Assembly: GCA_963839175.1 (NCBI GenBank)
Contig: CAWIUB010000042.1
Span: 1 to 30,062, forward strand
Source of the DNA: CAWIUB01 sp963839175
GTDB lineage: Bacteria > Actinomycetota > Actinomycetes > Mycobacteriales > Jatrophihabitantaceae
DNA length: 30,062 nucleotides
Direction of reading: 5' to 3'
Below are positions 17,343-24,642 of this stretch, in pieces. A program made the translations under genes and the position numbers. The notes below the pieces were generated by a model. It saw only the letters and a list, made by a program, of their open reading frames with translations, ran no database searches and was not told the DNA's origin. Position 1 is the stretch's first letter. Every line of letters begins with the position of its first letter.

Positions 17343-18880
17343 GTGGCGACGACCGACTACCGCAACACCATCGGCAGCCTAGTCCGCGACGCCCGCAAAC
17401 AGCGCGGCTGGACACAGACGCAGCTCGCCGACACGCTGGCAACGAGTCAAAGCGCCGTGAACCGGATCGAGCGTGGTCACCAGAATCTCAGCCTGGACAT
17501 GATCGCCCGCATCGCCGAAGCTCTCGATAGCACCCTCGTCACGCTCGGCTCAGGGCCGGTGCACCTGCGGGTCGAGGGGGGCAGCCGCTCTCCGGCAGCA
17601 TCGGCGTCAAGACCAGCAAGAACGCGGGTGTCGCCCTGCTGTGTGCCAGCCTGCTCACCAAGGGCCGGACGACCCTGCGCAACCTGGCCCGGATCGAAGA
17701 GGTCAACCGCATCCTCGAGGTGCTCGAGAGCATGGGTGTGCAGACGCGCTGGCTCGACGGCGGCAACGACCTCGAAATCGTGCCGCCTGCCGAACTGGAC
17801 CTGGACCGCATGGACGTCGAAGCCGCGCGGCGCACCCGCAGCGTCATCATGCTGTTCGGCCCGCTGATGCACGAGTGTCCCAAATTTCAGCTTCCGTACG
17901 CGGGCGGATGCGACCTCGGCACGCGGACTGTCGAGCCGCACATGGTGGCGCTGCGGCCGTTCGGCATGCAGGTCACGGCGACGGGAGGCTTCTACGACGT
18001 GCGTGTTGACTCCGGCGTGGCGCCGACCCGTCCGATCGTGCTGACCGAGCGGGGCGACACGGTGACCGAGAACGCGCTGCTGGCTGCCGCCCGTCGCCCC
18101 GGGGCGACGGTGATCCGCAACGCCAGCCCGAACTACATGGTGCAGGATCTGTGCTTCTACCTCGCCAAGCTCGGTATCGGCATCGATGGCATCGGCACGA
18201 CGACGCTGGTTGTGCACGGCGTCGAAGAGATCACCTGCGAGGTCGACTACTCGCCGTCCGAGGACCCCATCGAGGCGATGAGCCTCATTACCGCCGGGAT
18301 CGTGACGAACTCCGAGTTGACCGTCCGGCGGGCGCCCATCGAGTTTCTGGAGATCGAGCTGGCACTGCTCTCGGAGATGGGCCTGCGGTACGACTGCACC
18401 GACGAGTACCCGGCAGCGAACGGGCGCACCCGGCTCGTCGACCTGACGACCCACCCGTCGACGCTGCGCGCGCCGATCGACAAGGTCCATCCGATGCCGT
18501 TTCCCGGCCTCAATATCGACAACCTGCCCTTCTTCGCGGTGATCGCTGCGATCGCCGAGGGCCAGACGCTGGTACACGACTGGGTTTACGAGAACCGGGC
18601 GATCTACCTCACCGAATTGGCCAAGCTCGGCGCGGACGTGAAGCTGCTCGACCCGCATCGCCTGTCCATCCAGGGTCCGACGCGCTGGCGCGCGGCCGAG
18701 CTGATGTGCCCGCCGGCTCTGCGTCCAGCTGTCGTGATCCTGCTGGCGATGCTGGCGACCGAGGGCACATCGGTGCTGCGCAACATCTACGTCATCAAGC
18801 GCGGTTACGAGGACCTGGCCGAGCGGCTCAACTCGATCGGCGCACACGTCGAACCGTTCTCCGATGGCACGGACGCCTGA
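17343..18880 (+). pseudogene. XRE regulator-MurA-like enolpyruvyl transferase fusion, frameshifted at a G6 run
   Basis: The N-terminal XRE helix-turn-helix (about residues 10-65: GSLVRDARKQRGWTQTQLAD, TSQSAVNRIERG) is followed by an EPSP-synthase-fold domain of the UDP-N-acetylglucosamine 1-carboxyvinyltransferase (MurA) type. The Lys-Asn motif is in VKTSKNAGVALL and the catalytic-type Cys in YAGGCDLGTRTVEPH; PFPGLNIDNLPFFAVIAA lies near the end. Such XRE-MurA fusions occur in actinobacteria as a single frame. Here the two parts are in different frames: the first frame runs to 17867 with a nonsense tail, and the enzyme frame resumes at 17582. A -1 shift at GGGGGG-C (17576-17582) restores a continuous 512-aa protein. 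This could be a sequencing error, a real 1-bp deletion, or programmed frameshifting, since G GGG GGC in this phase is a canonical slippery heptamer. The GTG at 17343 is the start by homology. The true role may be regulatory rather than cell-wall synthesis. Confidence 0.8.
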
Positions 18881-18895
18881 CCGGACCCAGCGCCC

Positions 18896-18980
18896 GAGTG
18901 ACGGCCTCGAGCATCGAGTGACGGCCGCTGGACCGTCACTCGAGATCGCAGACCGTCACTTGAGATCGCGGACCGTCACT
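18896..18980. repeat. Five-copy repeat of GAGTGACGG/CCGTCACTC with 20-bp period, containing a hairpin
   Basis: GAGTGACGG occurs at 18896 and 18916, and in the opposite orientation GACCGTCACT at 18931, 18951 and 18971. Within each orientation the period is exactly 20 bp, and the spacers of the last three share a [C/T]GAGATCGC[A/G] core. The second and third copies form a 10-bp perfect hairpin (CGAGTGACGG 18915-18924 with CCGTCACTCG 18933-18942, 8-nt loop). The array fills the gap between two convergent genes, and the last copy contains the nadE stop codon. It probably works as a bidirectional terminator or is a REP-like element (inference). Confidence 0.8.
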
Positions 18981-20718
18981 CGGCGACCCGCGTGCCGCTC
19001 TCCCTCCAGTGATTGGTGATCGGCAACCGCCGGTCACGTCCGAACGCCTTGAAGCTGATCTTCGGACCAGGCGGGTACTGGCGGCGCTTCCACTCGGCCG
19101 TGTCCACCATGGAGGCCACGCGTGCGACCAACGTCGGGTCGAAGCCATCAGCGACGATGTCTTCGAAACCTGCGTCGGCGTCGACATACCGTGCGAGCAC
19201 CGCGTCGAGTTCGCCGTAATCGGGCAGCGAGTCGCTGTCGAGCTGCCCCGGCCGCAGCTCGGCCGACGGCGGCTTGGAAATCGAGTTGGGGGGAATGGGT
19301 GGCACCTGGCCTGCGGCCTCGGCCTGCGCGTTGCGCCAGCGCGCCAGTTGCCACACCAGGGACTTCGGCACGTCCTTGATCGGCGCGAATCCGCCGACCG
19401 CATCGCCGTAGATCGTCGAGTAGCCGACCGCCAACTCGCTCTTGTTGCCAGTAGTCAGCACGAGGTGCCCCTCGGCGTTGGACAACCCCATCAGCGTGGT
19501 GCCGCGAACCCGGGCCTGCACGTTCTCCTCGGCGAGCCCGGTCAGCTTGAGCGCCTCGACGAACTCGGTCACCATCGGCGCGACCGGAACCACCCGGTAA
19601 TGTGCGCCGACTCGCTCCGCGAGGTCGGCCGCGTCGGACTTCGAGTGCTCGGACGAGTAGGAGCTGGGCATCGACACGCCATACACCGCGTCGCCGCCGA
19701 TCGCATCGGCCGCAACGGCCGCGACAACAGCCGAATCGATGCCGCCGGACATGCCGAGCACCACGGAGCGGAAGCCGTTCTTGCGGACATAGTCACGCGT
19801 ACCCAGGACCAGGGCCCCCCACACCTCGGCCTCGTCCGGGATGCGATCGGCAATTGTCGCCGGCTGCGGGTCATACGGGGCGACCGGCGCAGTGCCGGTG
19901 TCGTGTCGCTCGATGGTCATCGGCAGGTCGCCTGGATCTGCGGGTGATGCGCCAGCGGCAGCCGGCAGTGTGAGGTCGGCGTAGAACAGGCCCTCGACAT
20001 ACTGCGGCGCGCGCATGAGCAGGGTGCCCTGCGCGTTCACCGCGAACGAGTCGCCATCGAAGACCAGCTCGTCCTGCGCTCCGACGGTATTGACGTACAC
20101 GACGCTGGCGGCCGCCTCGCGCGCACGCCGCTGCAGCAGCGGCAGCCGGACGTCGTCCTTCGCCCGCTCGTACGGCGAGCCGTTGATGTTGAGGACCAGT
20201 CCGACGCCGGCGTGCCTGGCTACCGCGAACGGGCCGCCGTCCTGCCAGACGTCCTCGCAGATCGTCAAGGCCAGGTCGACCCCTCGATAGCGCACCACAA
20301 CGAACCGATCGCCGGGCCGGAAGTACCGGGCTTCATCGAACACCCCGTAGTTGGGCAGGTGGTGCTTGTGGTAAGTCGCCACAACCCGGCCATCGTGCAG
20401 GAAGGCGGCCGCGTTGCGTGGGCCGTCGGCGTCGTCGAGGCAGCCGACGACGACCGCGACCGCGCCCAGGCCGTCGTCGGCCAGATCCGTGGCCAGCTGC
20501 TCCAGCGTTGCCCGGGACGCCGCGCGGAACGAGCGGCGGAACACCAGATCCTCGGGCGGGTACCCCGTCAGGGCCATCTCCGGGAAGACCACCAGGTGCG
20601 CGCCGGCCGCGGCCGCCTCCCGGGTGCAGGCATGGACAAGAGCGGCATTCGCCGCTAAGTCCCCAACGGTCAGGTCGATCTGCGCCAGGGCGACGCGCAA
20701 TCGCGTGGTGTCGTTCAC
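18976..20718 (-). CDS. nadE: Glutamine-dependent NAD+ synthetase
   Basis: Makes NAD+ from nicotinic acid adenine dinucleotide, ATP and ammonia released from glutamine. The 580-aa product has an N-terminal nitrilase-type glutaminase with the Glu47-Lys118-Cys154 triad (VVFPEMALTGYP, YHKHHLPNYGVFDE, LTICEDVW) and a C-terminal synthetase with the ATP loop LGMSGGIDSAVVAA and TTGNKSELAVGYSTIYGD. The GTG at 20718 puts the first strand RLRVALAQIDLTVGD at the N-terminus. An in-frame start at 20763 would add 15 residues without family support. The stop codon lies in the last copy of the 20-bp repeat array. It is divergent from the L,D-transpeptidase gene and convergent with the XRE-MurA-like gene. Confidence 0.96.
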   Translation of the reverse strand: MNDTTRLRVALAQIDLTVGDLAANAALVHACTREAAAAGAHLVVFPEMALTGYPPEDLVFRRSFRAASRATLEQLATDLADDGLGAVAVVVGCLDDADGPRNAAAFLHDGRVVATYHKHHLPNYGVFDEARYFRPGDRFVVVRYRGVDLALTICEDVWQDGGPFAVARHAGVGLVLNINGSPYERAKDDVRLPLLQRRAREAAASVVYVNTVGAQDELVFDGDSFAVNAQGTLLMRAPQYVEGLFYADLTLPAAAGASPADPGDLPMTIERHDTGTAPVAPYDPQPATIADRIPDEAEVWGALVLGTRDYVRKNGFRSVVLGMSGGIDSAVVAAVAADAIGGDAVYGVSMPSSYSSEHSKSDAADLAERVGAHYRVVPVAPMVTEFVEALKLTGLAEENVQARVRGTTLMGLSNAEGHLVLTTGNKSELAVGYSTIYGDAVGGFAPIKDVPKSLVWQLARWRNAQAEAAGQVPPIPPNSISKPPSAELRPGQLDSDSLPDYGELDAVLARYVDADAGFEDIVADGFDPTLVARVASMVDTAEWKRRQYPPGPKISFKAFGRDRRLPITNHWRESGTRVAE

Positions 20719-20927
20719 GCATCCAGTGTCCCGCGCGCCGGTAGGCCGCTGCGTAGGGCACAATCGTCGATGGCCGCGGCGCGGGGGAGTGGGGCTGCAC
20801 GTCCGAGATTCCGTGAGCGATTCGTGACGCGCCGCTCACGGTATCTCTCAGCAAGGTCAGTCACAATACGAGCGCGTGGTACAGGATCTCCGACGGTGAT
20901 CTTGACGGTGGCCCTTCGGGAGGCGTA

Positions 20928-22205
20928 GTGGGATCAGCAGCACGGCGGCGGTGGGGGATCGCCGCCGTAGGGATCGGCGTCGCGCTCGTGGTCGCGGCTT
21001 GCTCCGCGAAGAGCGGTGGCAAGGGCGCCGCTGGGGCGCCCGTCGCGGCCGATGCGAGCCAGGCGACGAGTGCCTCGCCGTCGACGACCCCGGCGGCGCC
21101 CCCGGCCACCCTCCGGGTGAGCCCGGCCAACGGCGCGGAGTCGGTGAATCCGGTCTCGCCGATCACGGTGTCGGCCGCCAACGGCACGTTGACGGCAGTC
21201 ACTCTGACCAACGCGGAAGGCAAGGTGATCGCGGGTGCGCTGTCGGCGGACAAGACATCCTGGAAGGCCACCGAGGTCCTCGGCTACGGCAAGACCTACA
21301 GCTTGACGGCCAAGGGCGAGAACGCCGAAGGCAAGCTGGTCAGCGAGACCTCGAAGTTCGGCACGCTGACGCCCGGCAACATGACCATGCCCTACATCGA
21401 CACCGCGGCTGGGTATGCGCTCGACTCGTCGATGACGTATGGAGTGGGCCAGGCGATCGACGTGCACTTCGACGAGCCGATCCCGGACAAGGCCGCGGCG
21501 GAGAAGGTGCTGAAGGTGACCACGAATCCGCCGCAGCAGGGCGGGTGGAACTGGTTCGACGACCAGAACGTGCATTGGCGGCCGAAGAACTACTTCGCCG
21601 CGCACTCTACGGTGACCGTGTCTGCGAACTTGTACGGCGTGCAGGTCGGCCCGGGTCTGTATGGGCAGGCCGACACCAGCGTCACGTTCAAGATCGGCGA
21701 CGCGCACATTTCCAAGGTCCAGAACACCAGCAAGATCATCAACGTCTATGACAACGGCAGGCTGGTCAAGCAGATGCCGACGTCCATGGGCAAGGGTGGA
21801 TACGTCGCAGGCACCCAAGGCCAACAAATCTCGCTGTGGACGAACAGCGGACCGCACATCGTGATCGACAAGGAACACGACTTCAAGATGAACTCCGACT
21901 CGTTCGGACTGTCGTCGCGGTCCCCCGAGGGTTACGCGAACATCTTCATCAAGTGGGGCGTGAAGGTCTCCGCCGACGGTGAGTACGTGCACTGGGCGCC
22001 GTGGTCGGTCTGGGCGCAGGGCAATACCAACACCAGCCACGGCTGCCTGAACGTGTCGCCGGACAACTCCGCGTGGTTCTACACCTTCAGCCAGCCCGGC
22101 GACATCGTCGACGTCGAGGGAACCCCGCAGCGGCTGCAGGTGTGGAACTCCGGCGACTGGACGGTTCCCTGGGCGACCTGGGTACAGGGCAGCGCCGTGC
22201 ACTAA
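20928..22205 (+). CDS. L,D-transpeptidase lipoprotein (LdtMt2/LppS-like)
   Basis: A 425-aa exported lipoprotein that should form 3-3 cross-links in peptidoglycan. The signal peptide ends in a lipobox (LVVAAC, lipidated Cys25), followed by an Ala/Ser/Thr/Pro linker. Two Ig-like domains (about 60-150 and 150-250) precede the YkuD catalytic domain (about 255-390). The catalytic motif is NTSHGCLNVSP with nucleophile Cys373 and His371. The C-terminal extension rich in Trp (VWNSGDWTVPWATW) is typical of mycobacterial Ldt enzymes and helps shape the active site. The GTG at 20928 is supported by GGGAGG 4 nt upstream. It is followed by glnA2 after 75 bp. Confidence 0.94.
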   Translation: MGSAARRRWGIAAVGIGVALVVAACSAKSGGKGAAGAPVAADASQATSASPSTTPAAPPATLRVSPANGAESVNPVSPITVSAANGTLTAVTLTNAEGKVIAGALSADKTSWKATEVLGYGKTYSLTAKGENAEGKLVSETSKFGTLTPGNMTMPYIDTAAGYALDSSMTYGVGQAIDVHFDEPIPDKAAAEKVLKVTTNPPQQGGWNWFDDQNVHWRPKNYFAAHSTVTVSANLYGVQVGPGLYGQADTSVTFKIGDAHISKVQNTSKIINVYDNGRLVKQMPTSMGKGGYVAGTQGQQISLWTNSGPHIVIDKEHDFKMNSDSFGLSSRSPEGYANIFIKWGVKVSADGEYVHWAPWSVWAQGNTNTSHGCLNVSPDNSAWFYTFSQPGDIVDVEGTPQRLQVWNSGDWTVPWATWVQGSAVH

Positions 22206-22227
22206 CCCCGCGCAGCCAGCAGCGCTC

Positions 22228-22262
22228 TACGATCGCAGGCGAAACATCCCGGTAATTACCGG
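22228..22262 (+). promoter_or_regulatory. glnA2 upstream control region: TACGAT -10, GlnR-like half site and a 14-bp palindrome
   Basis: TACGAT (22228-22233) is a candidate -10. GAAAC (22241-22245), 6 nt, then GTAAT (22251-22255) resembles part of the alternating GTnAC/GAAAC pattern of GlnR boxes. The second half lies in a perfect palindrome, CCGGTAATTACCGG (22249-22262), that ends 18 bp before the GTG of glnA2. Nitrogen control by a GlnR-type factor is a plausible inference, but the match is only partial. Confidence 0.4.
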
Positions 22263-22280
22263 CGGCAAGAGTGGAGGCTC

Positions 22281-23639
22281 GTGGACCGTCAGCAGGAGTT
22301 CGTCCTTCGTACGCTTGAAGAACGCCAGATCCGCTTCGTGCGGCTGTGGTTCACCGATGTGCTGGGCACGCTGAAGTCGGTTGCGATCGCTCCGGCCGAG
22401 CTGGACGGGGCGTTCGAGGAGGGCATCGGCTTCGACGGCTCGGCGATCGAGGGCTTCGCCAGGGCCAGCGAGAGCGACATGCTCGCCCGCCCTGACCCGG
22501 CCACCTTCCAGGTGCTGCCCGAGTCGGATGGGCGGCCCGCCGACTCCGCACGGATGTTCTGCGACATCACCATGCCGGACCTGTCGCCGTCGTGGGCCGA
22601 CCCGCGCTACGTCCTTCGCCGGGCGCTCAGCCGGGCGGCCGAGCGGGGCTTCACGTTCTACACCCACCCTGAGATCGAGTTCTTCCTGCTCAAGAACCGT
22701 CCAACTGACGGCAGCGAGCCGGAACCAATCGACACGAGTGGCTACTTCGACATGACCAGCCACGACAGCACGCACTCGTTCCGACGTGATGCGGTCACCG
22801 CGCTCGAGGAGCTAGGCATCTCGGTGGAGTTCAGCCACCACGAGGTGGCGCCGGGGCAACAGGAGATCGACCTGCGCTACGCGGACGCGCTGTCGATGGC
22901 CGACAACATCATGACGTTCCGGCACGTGATCAAGGAGGTCGCCGTCTCGCAGGGCAGCCACGCCACGTTCATGCCGAAGCCGTTCCGGCACCGTCCGGGC
23001 AGCGGCATGCACACCCACGTCTCGCTCTTCGAGGGCGACCACAACGCGTTCCACGACCCGTCGGACGAGTTCAATCTGTCCAAGACGGCGCGGGCGTTCA
23101 TCGCCGGGCTGCTGCGGCATGCCCGGGAGATCACTGCCGTGACCAACCAGTGGGTGAACTCCTACAAGCGGCTGTTCGGGTACGCGGCGCCGGGCGAGTT
23201 GGTCGAGGCGCCCACCTTCGTCTGCTGGGGGCACGCGAACCGTTCTGCGTTGGTGCGGGTGCCGATGTACAAGCCGGGCAAGGCCAACGCGACGCGGGTG
23301 GAGATCCGCTCACCCGACCCGGCCTGCAACCCGTACCTGGCCTTCGCCGTGCTGCTCGCGGCCGGCATGAAGGGCATCGAGGAGGGGTACGAGCTGCCAC
23401 CTGGCACGACCGACGACGTGTGGGCGCTATCGGACACCGAGCGGCGGGCCCTCGGGTTCGACGAGCTGCCGCACAACCTCGACGAGGCGTTGCGGGTCAT
23501 GGAGGAGTCGGAGCTGGTCGCGCAGACGCTCGGTGAACACGTCTTCGACTTCTTCCTACGCAACAAACGCGCCGAGTGGATCGACTACCGAGCCGAGGTC
23601 ACGCCGTTCGAGTTGCGGCGCTACCTGCCCTCGCTGTAG
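22281..23639 (+). CDS. glnA2: Glutamine synthetase type I, GlnA2-like
   Basis: A 452-aa type I glutamine synthetase that ligates ammonia to glutamate with ATP. It is collinear with M. tuberculosis GlnA2 from memory of that sequence: FVLRTLEERQIRFVRLWFTD, GFDGSAIEGFARASESDM, PEIEFFLL, HHEVAPGQQEIDLRYADA, GSGMHTHVSLFE and VTNQWVNSYKRLFGY all match. The C-terminus ends EVTPFELRRYLPSL. It lacks the NLYDLP-type adenylylation-site segment of GSI-beta enzymes, so it is a GSI-alpha form unlikely to be controlled by GlnE, although glnE is close. The GTG start has GGAGG 4 nt upstream. Some actinobacterial relatives use substrates other than glutamate, so activity needs care. Confidence 0.94.
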   Translation: MDRQQEFVLRTLEERQIRFVRLWFTDVLGTLKSVAIAPAELDGAFEEGIGFDGSAIEGFARASESDMLARPDPATFQVLPESDGRPADSARMFCDITMPDLSPSWADPRYVLRRALSRAAERGFTFYTHPEIEFFLLKNRPTDGSEPEPIDTSGYFDMTSHDSTHSFRRDAVTALEELGISVEFSHHEVAPGQQEIDLRYADALSMADNIMTFRHVIKEVAVSQGSHATFMPKPFRHRPGSGMHTHVSLFEGDHNAFHDPSDEFNLSKTARAFIAGLLRHAREITAVTNQWVNSYKRLFGYAAPGELVEAPTFVCWGHANRSALVRVPMYKPGKANATRVEIRSPDPACNPYLAFAVLLAAGMKGIEEGYELPPGTTDDVWALSDTERRALGFDELPHNLDEALRVMEESELVAQTLGEHVFDFFLRNKRAEWIDYRAEVTPFELRRYLPSL

Positions 23640-23686
23640 CTGCGCCGTAGGCCGCGTTGCCGCCTCGACGCCGCCCTTCCGGCGCA

Positions 23687-23732
23687 ATCTTGAGGCTTTT
23701 CTTGACCCGGGCCTCGACCCCACCCTCAAGAT
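23687..23732. repeat. 9-bp inverted repeat between glnA2 and the amidotransferase gene
   Basis: ATCTTGAGG (23687-23695) and CCTCAAGAT (23724-23732) are exact reverse complements separated by 28 nt. They sit 48 nt after the glnA2 stop and 31 nt before the next start, so they could form a transcript stem-loop (weak terminator or processing site) or be two half-sites of a regulator. Confidence 0.4.
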
Positions 23733-23763
23733 CGGACGCGCAGCGCTCAGTACGCTAAGTGGC

Positions 23764-24642
23764 GTGGCAGCAGACCCGATCCTGGTCGTCCAGAACGATC
23801 CGAGCGACCCCGTCGGCGTTCTCGGCGACTGGTTGACCGACGCCGGAGCCACTCTCGATGTGCGCGACCTTTCCGCCGCAGCGACGCTGCCCCCCGCATT
23901 GGACCGCGTCGGCGGTCTGCTGGTCCTCGGCGGCGGCATGGGCGCCTGGGAAGATACCCGGGCGCCCTGGCTGCCGGGTGTGCGGGCGCTGTTGCGGGAC
24001 GCGCTGGCGCAGGAAGTACCCACACTCGGCATCTGCCTCGGCGGTCAGCTGCTGGCCGTTGCCGCAGGTGGCCGGGTCGGGCCGAATCCGGACGGGCCGG
24101 AGTTCGGCGCGCAGCTCGTGGCGAAGCGAGCGGCCGCCGCGACTGATCCGCTGTTCGGGCCGCTGCCGATCACGCCCGACGTGATCCAGTGGCACCAGGA
24201 CGCAATTACCGCGGTGCCGGCGGGTGCGGCAGTGCTGGCCACCTCACCGACCTGCGAGGTGCAGGCGTTCCGGATTGGCCGGCTCGCCTGGGGCGTTCAG
24301 TTCCACATCGAGACGACCCCGGCGACGGTGCGCGCCTGGGCCGACGAGGACGCGGGCGCCCTGGCCGAGTACGACTACGACCTGCGCCACCTACTGGCAC
24401 GCACCGATGCGGTGCACGCCGACGTCGCCGAGACGTGGCGACCGTTTGCGGCGGCCTTTGCCCAGGTTGTGCGCGATCCTGCTTCCGTGCGGCCCCTTCG
24501 GCCGATGGCGGTCACCCTGGCTGCGCCGATCACGGATCCCGCGCAGATCCGCGCCGCACTTGCCGCACAGATGCAGGCCGCCCACGGCCACCCTGAAGCG
24601 TCCCGGCTGCCGTGGCCGGTCCAGCCGACGCTTGATCGATGA
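23764..24642 (+). CDS. Class I (type 1) glutamine amidotransferase-like protein
   Basis: A 292-aa cytosolic protein with a class I glutamine amidotransferase domain (about 1-190) that should hydrolyse glutamine or a related amide. The triad is Cys91 (LGICLGGQLLA), His181 and Glu183 (WGVQFHIETT). The first strand is PILVVQNDPSDPVGVLGDWL, as in GMP-synthase-like amidotransferases. A roughly 100-residue C-terminal helical extension has no recognisable synthase domain, so the acceptor is unknown. The GTG at 23764 is preceded by TACGCT (23751-23756), which would give a leaderless transcript. The stop overlaps the glnE start by 4 bp (ATGA). Its place between glnA2 and glnE points to glutamine or polyamine-conjugate metabolism (inference). 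Confidence 0.88.
   Translation: MAADPILVVQNDPSDPVGVLGDWLTDAGATLDVRDLSAAATLPPALDRVGGLLVLGGGMGAWEDTRAPWLPGVRALLRDALAQEVPTLGICLGGQLLAVAAGGRVGPNPDGPEFGAQLVAKRAAAATDPLFGPLPITPDVIQWHQDAITAVPAGAAVLATSPTCEVQAFRIGRLAWGVQFHIETTPATVRAWADEDAGALAEYDYDLRHLLARTDAVHADVAETWRPFAAAFAQVVRDPASVRPLRPMAVTLAAPITDPAQIRAALAAQMQAAHGHPEASRLPWPVQPTLDR

Noticed and set aside
18896..18980. CRISPR array
   Set aside because: Repeat cores are about 10 bp with 10-bp spacers, orientation changes within the array, and no cas gene is present.
20934..22202. 422-codon antisense frame across the L,D-transpeptidase gene
   Set aside because: The sense gene has a signal peptide, lipobox, catalytic motif and ribosome binding site; the antisense product is His/Arg/Val-rich noise.
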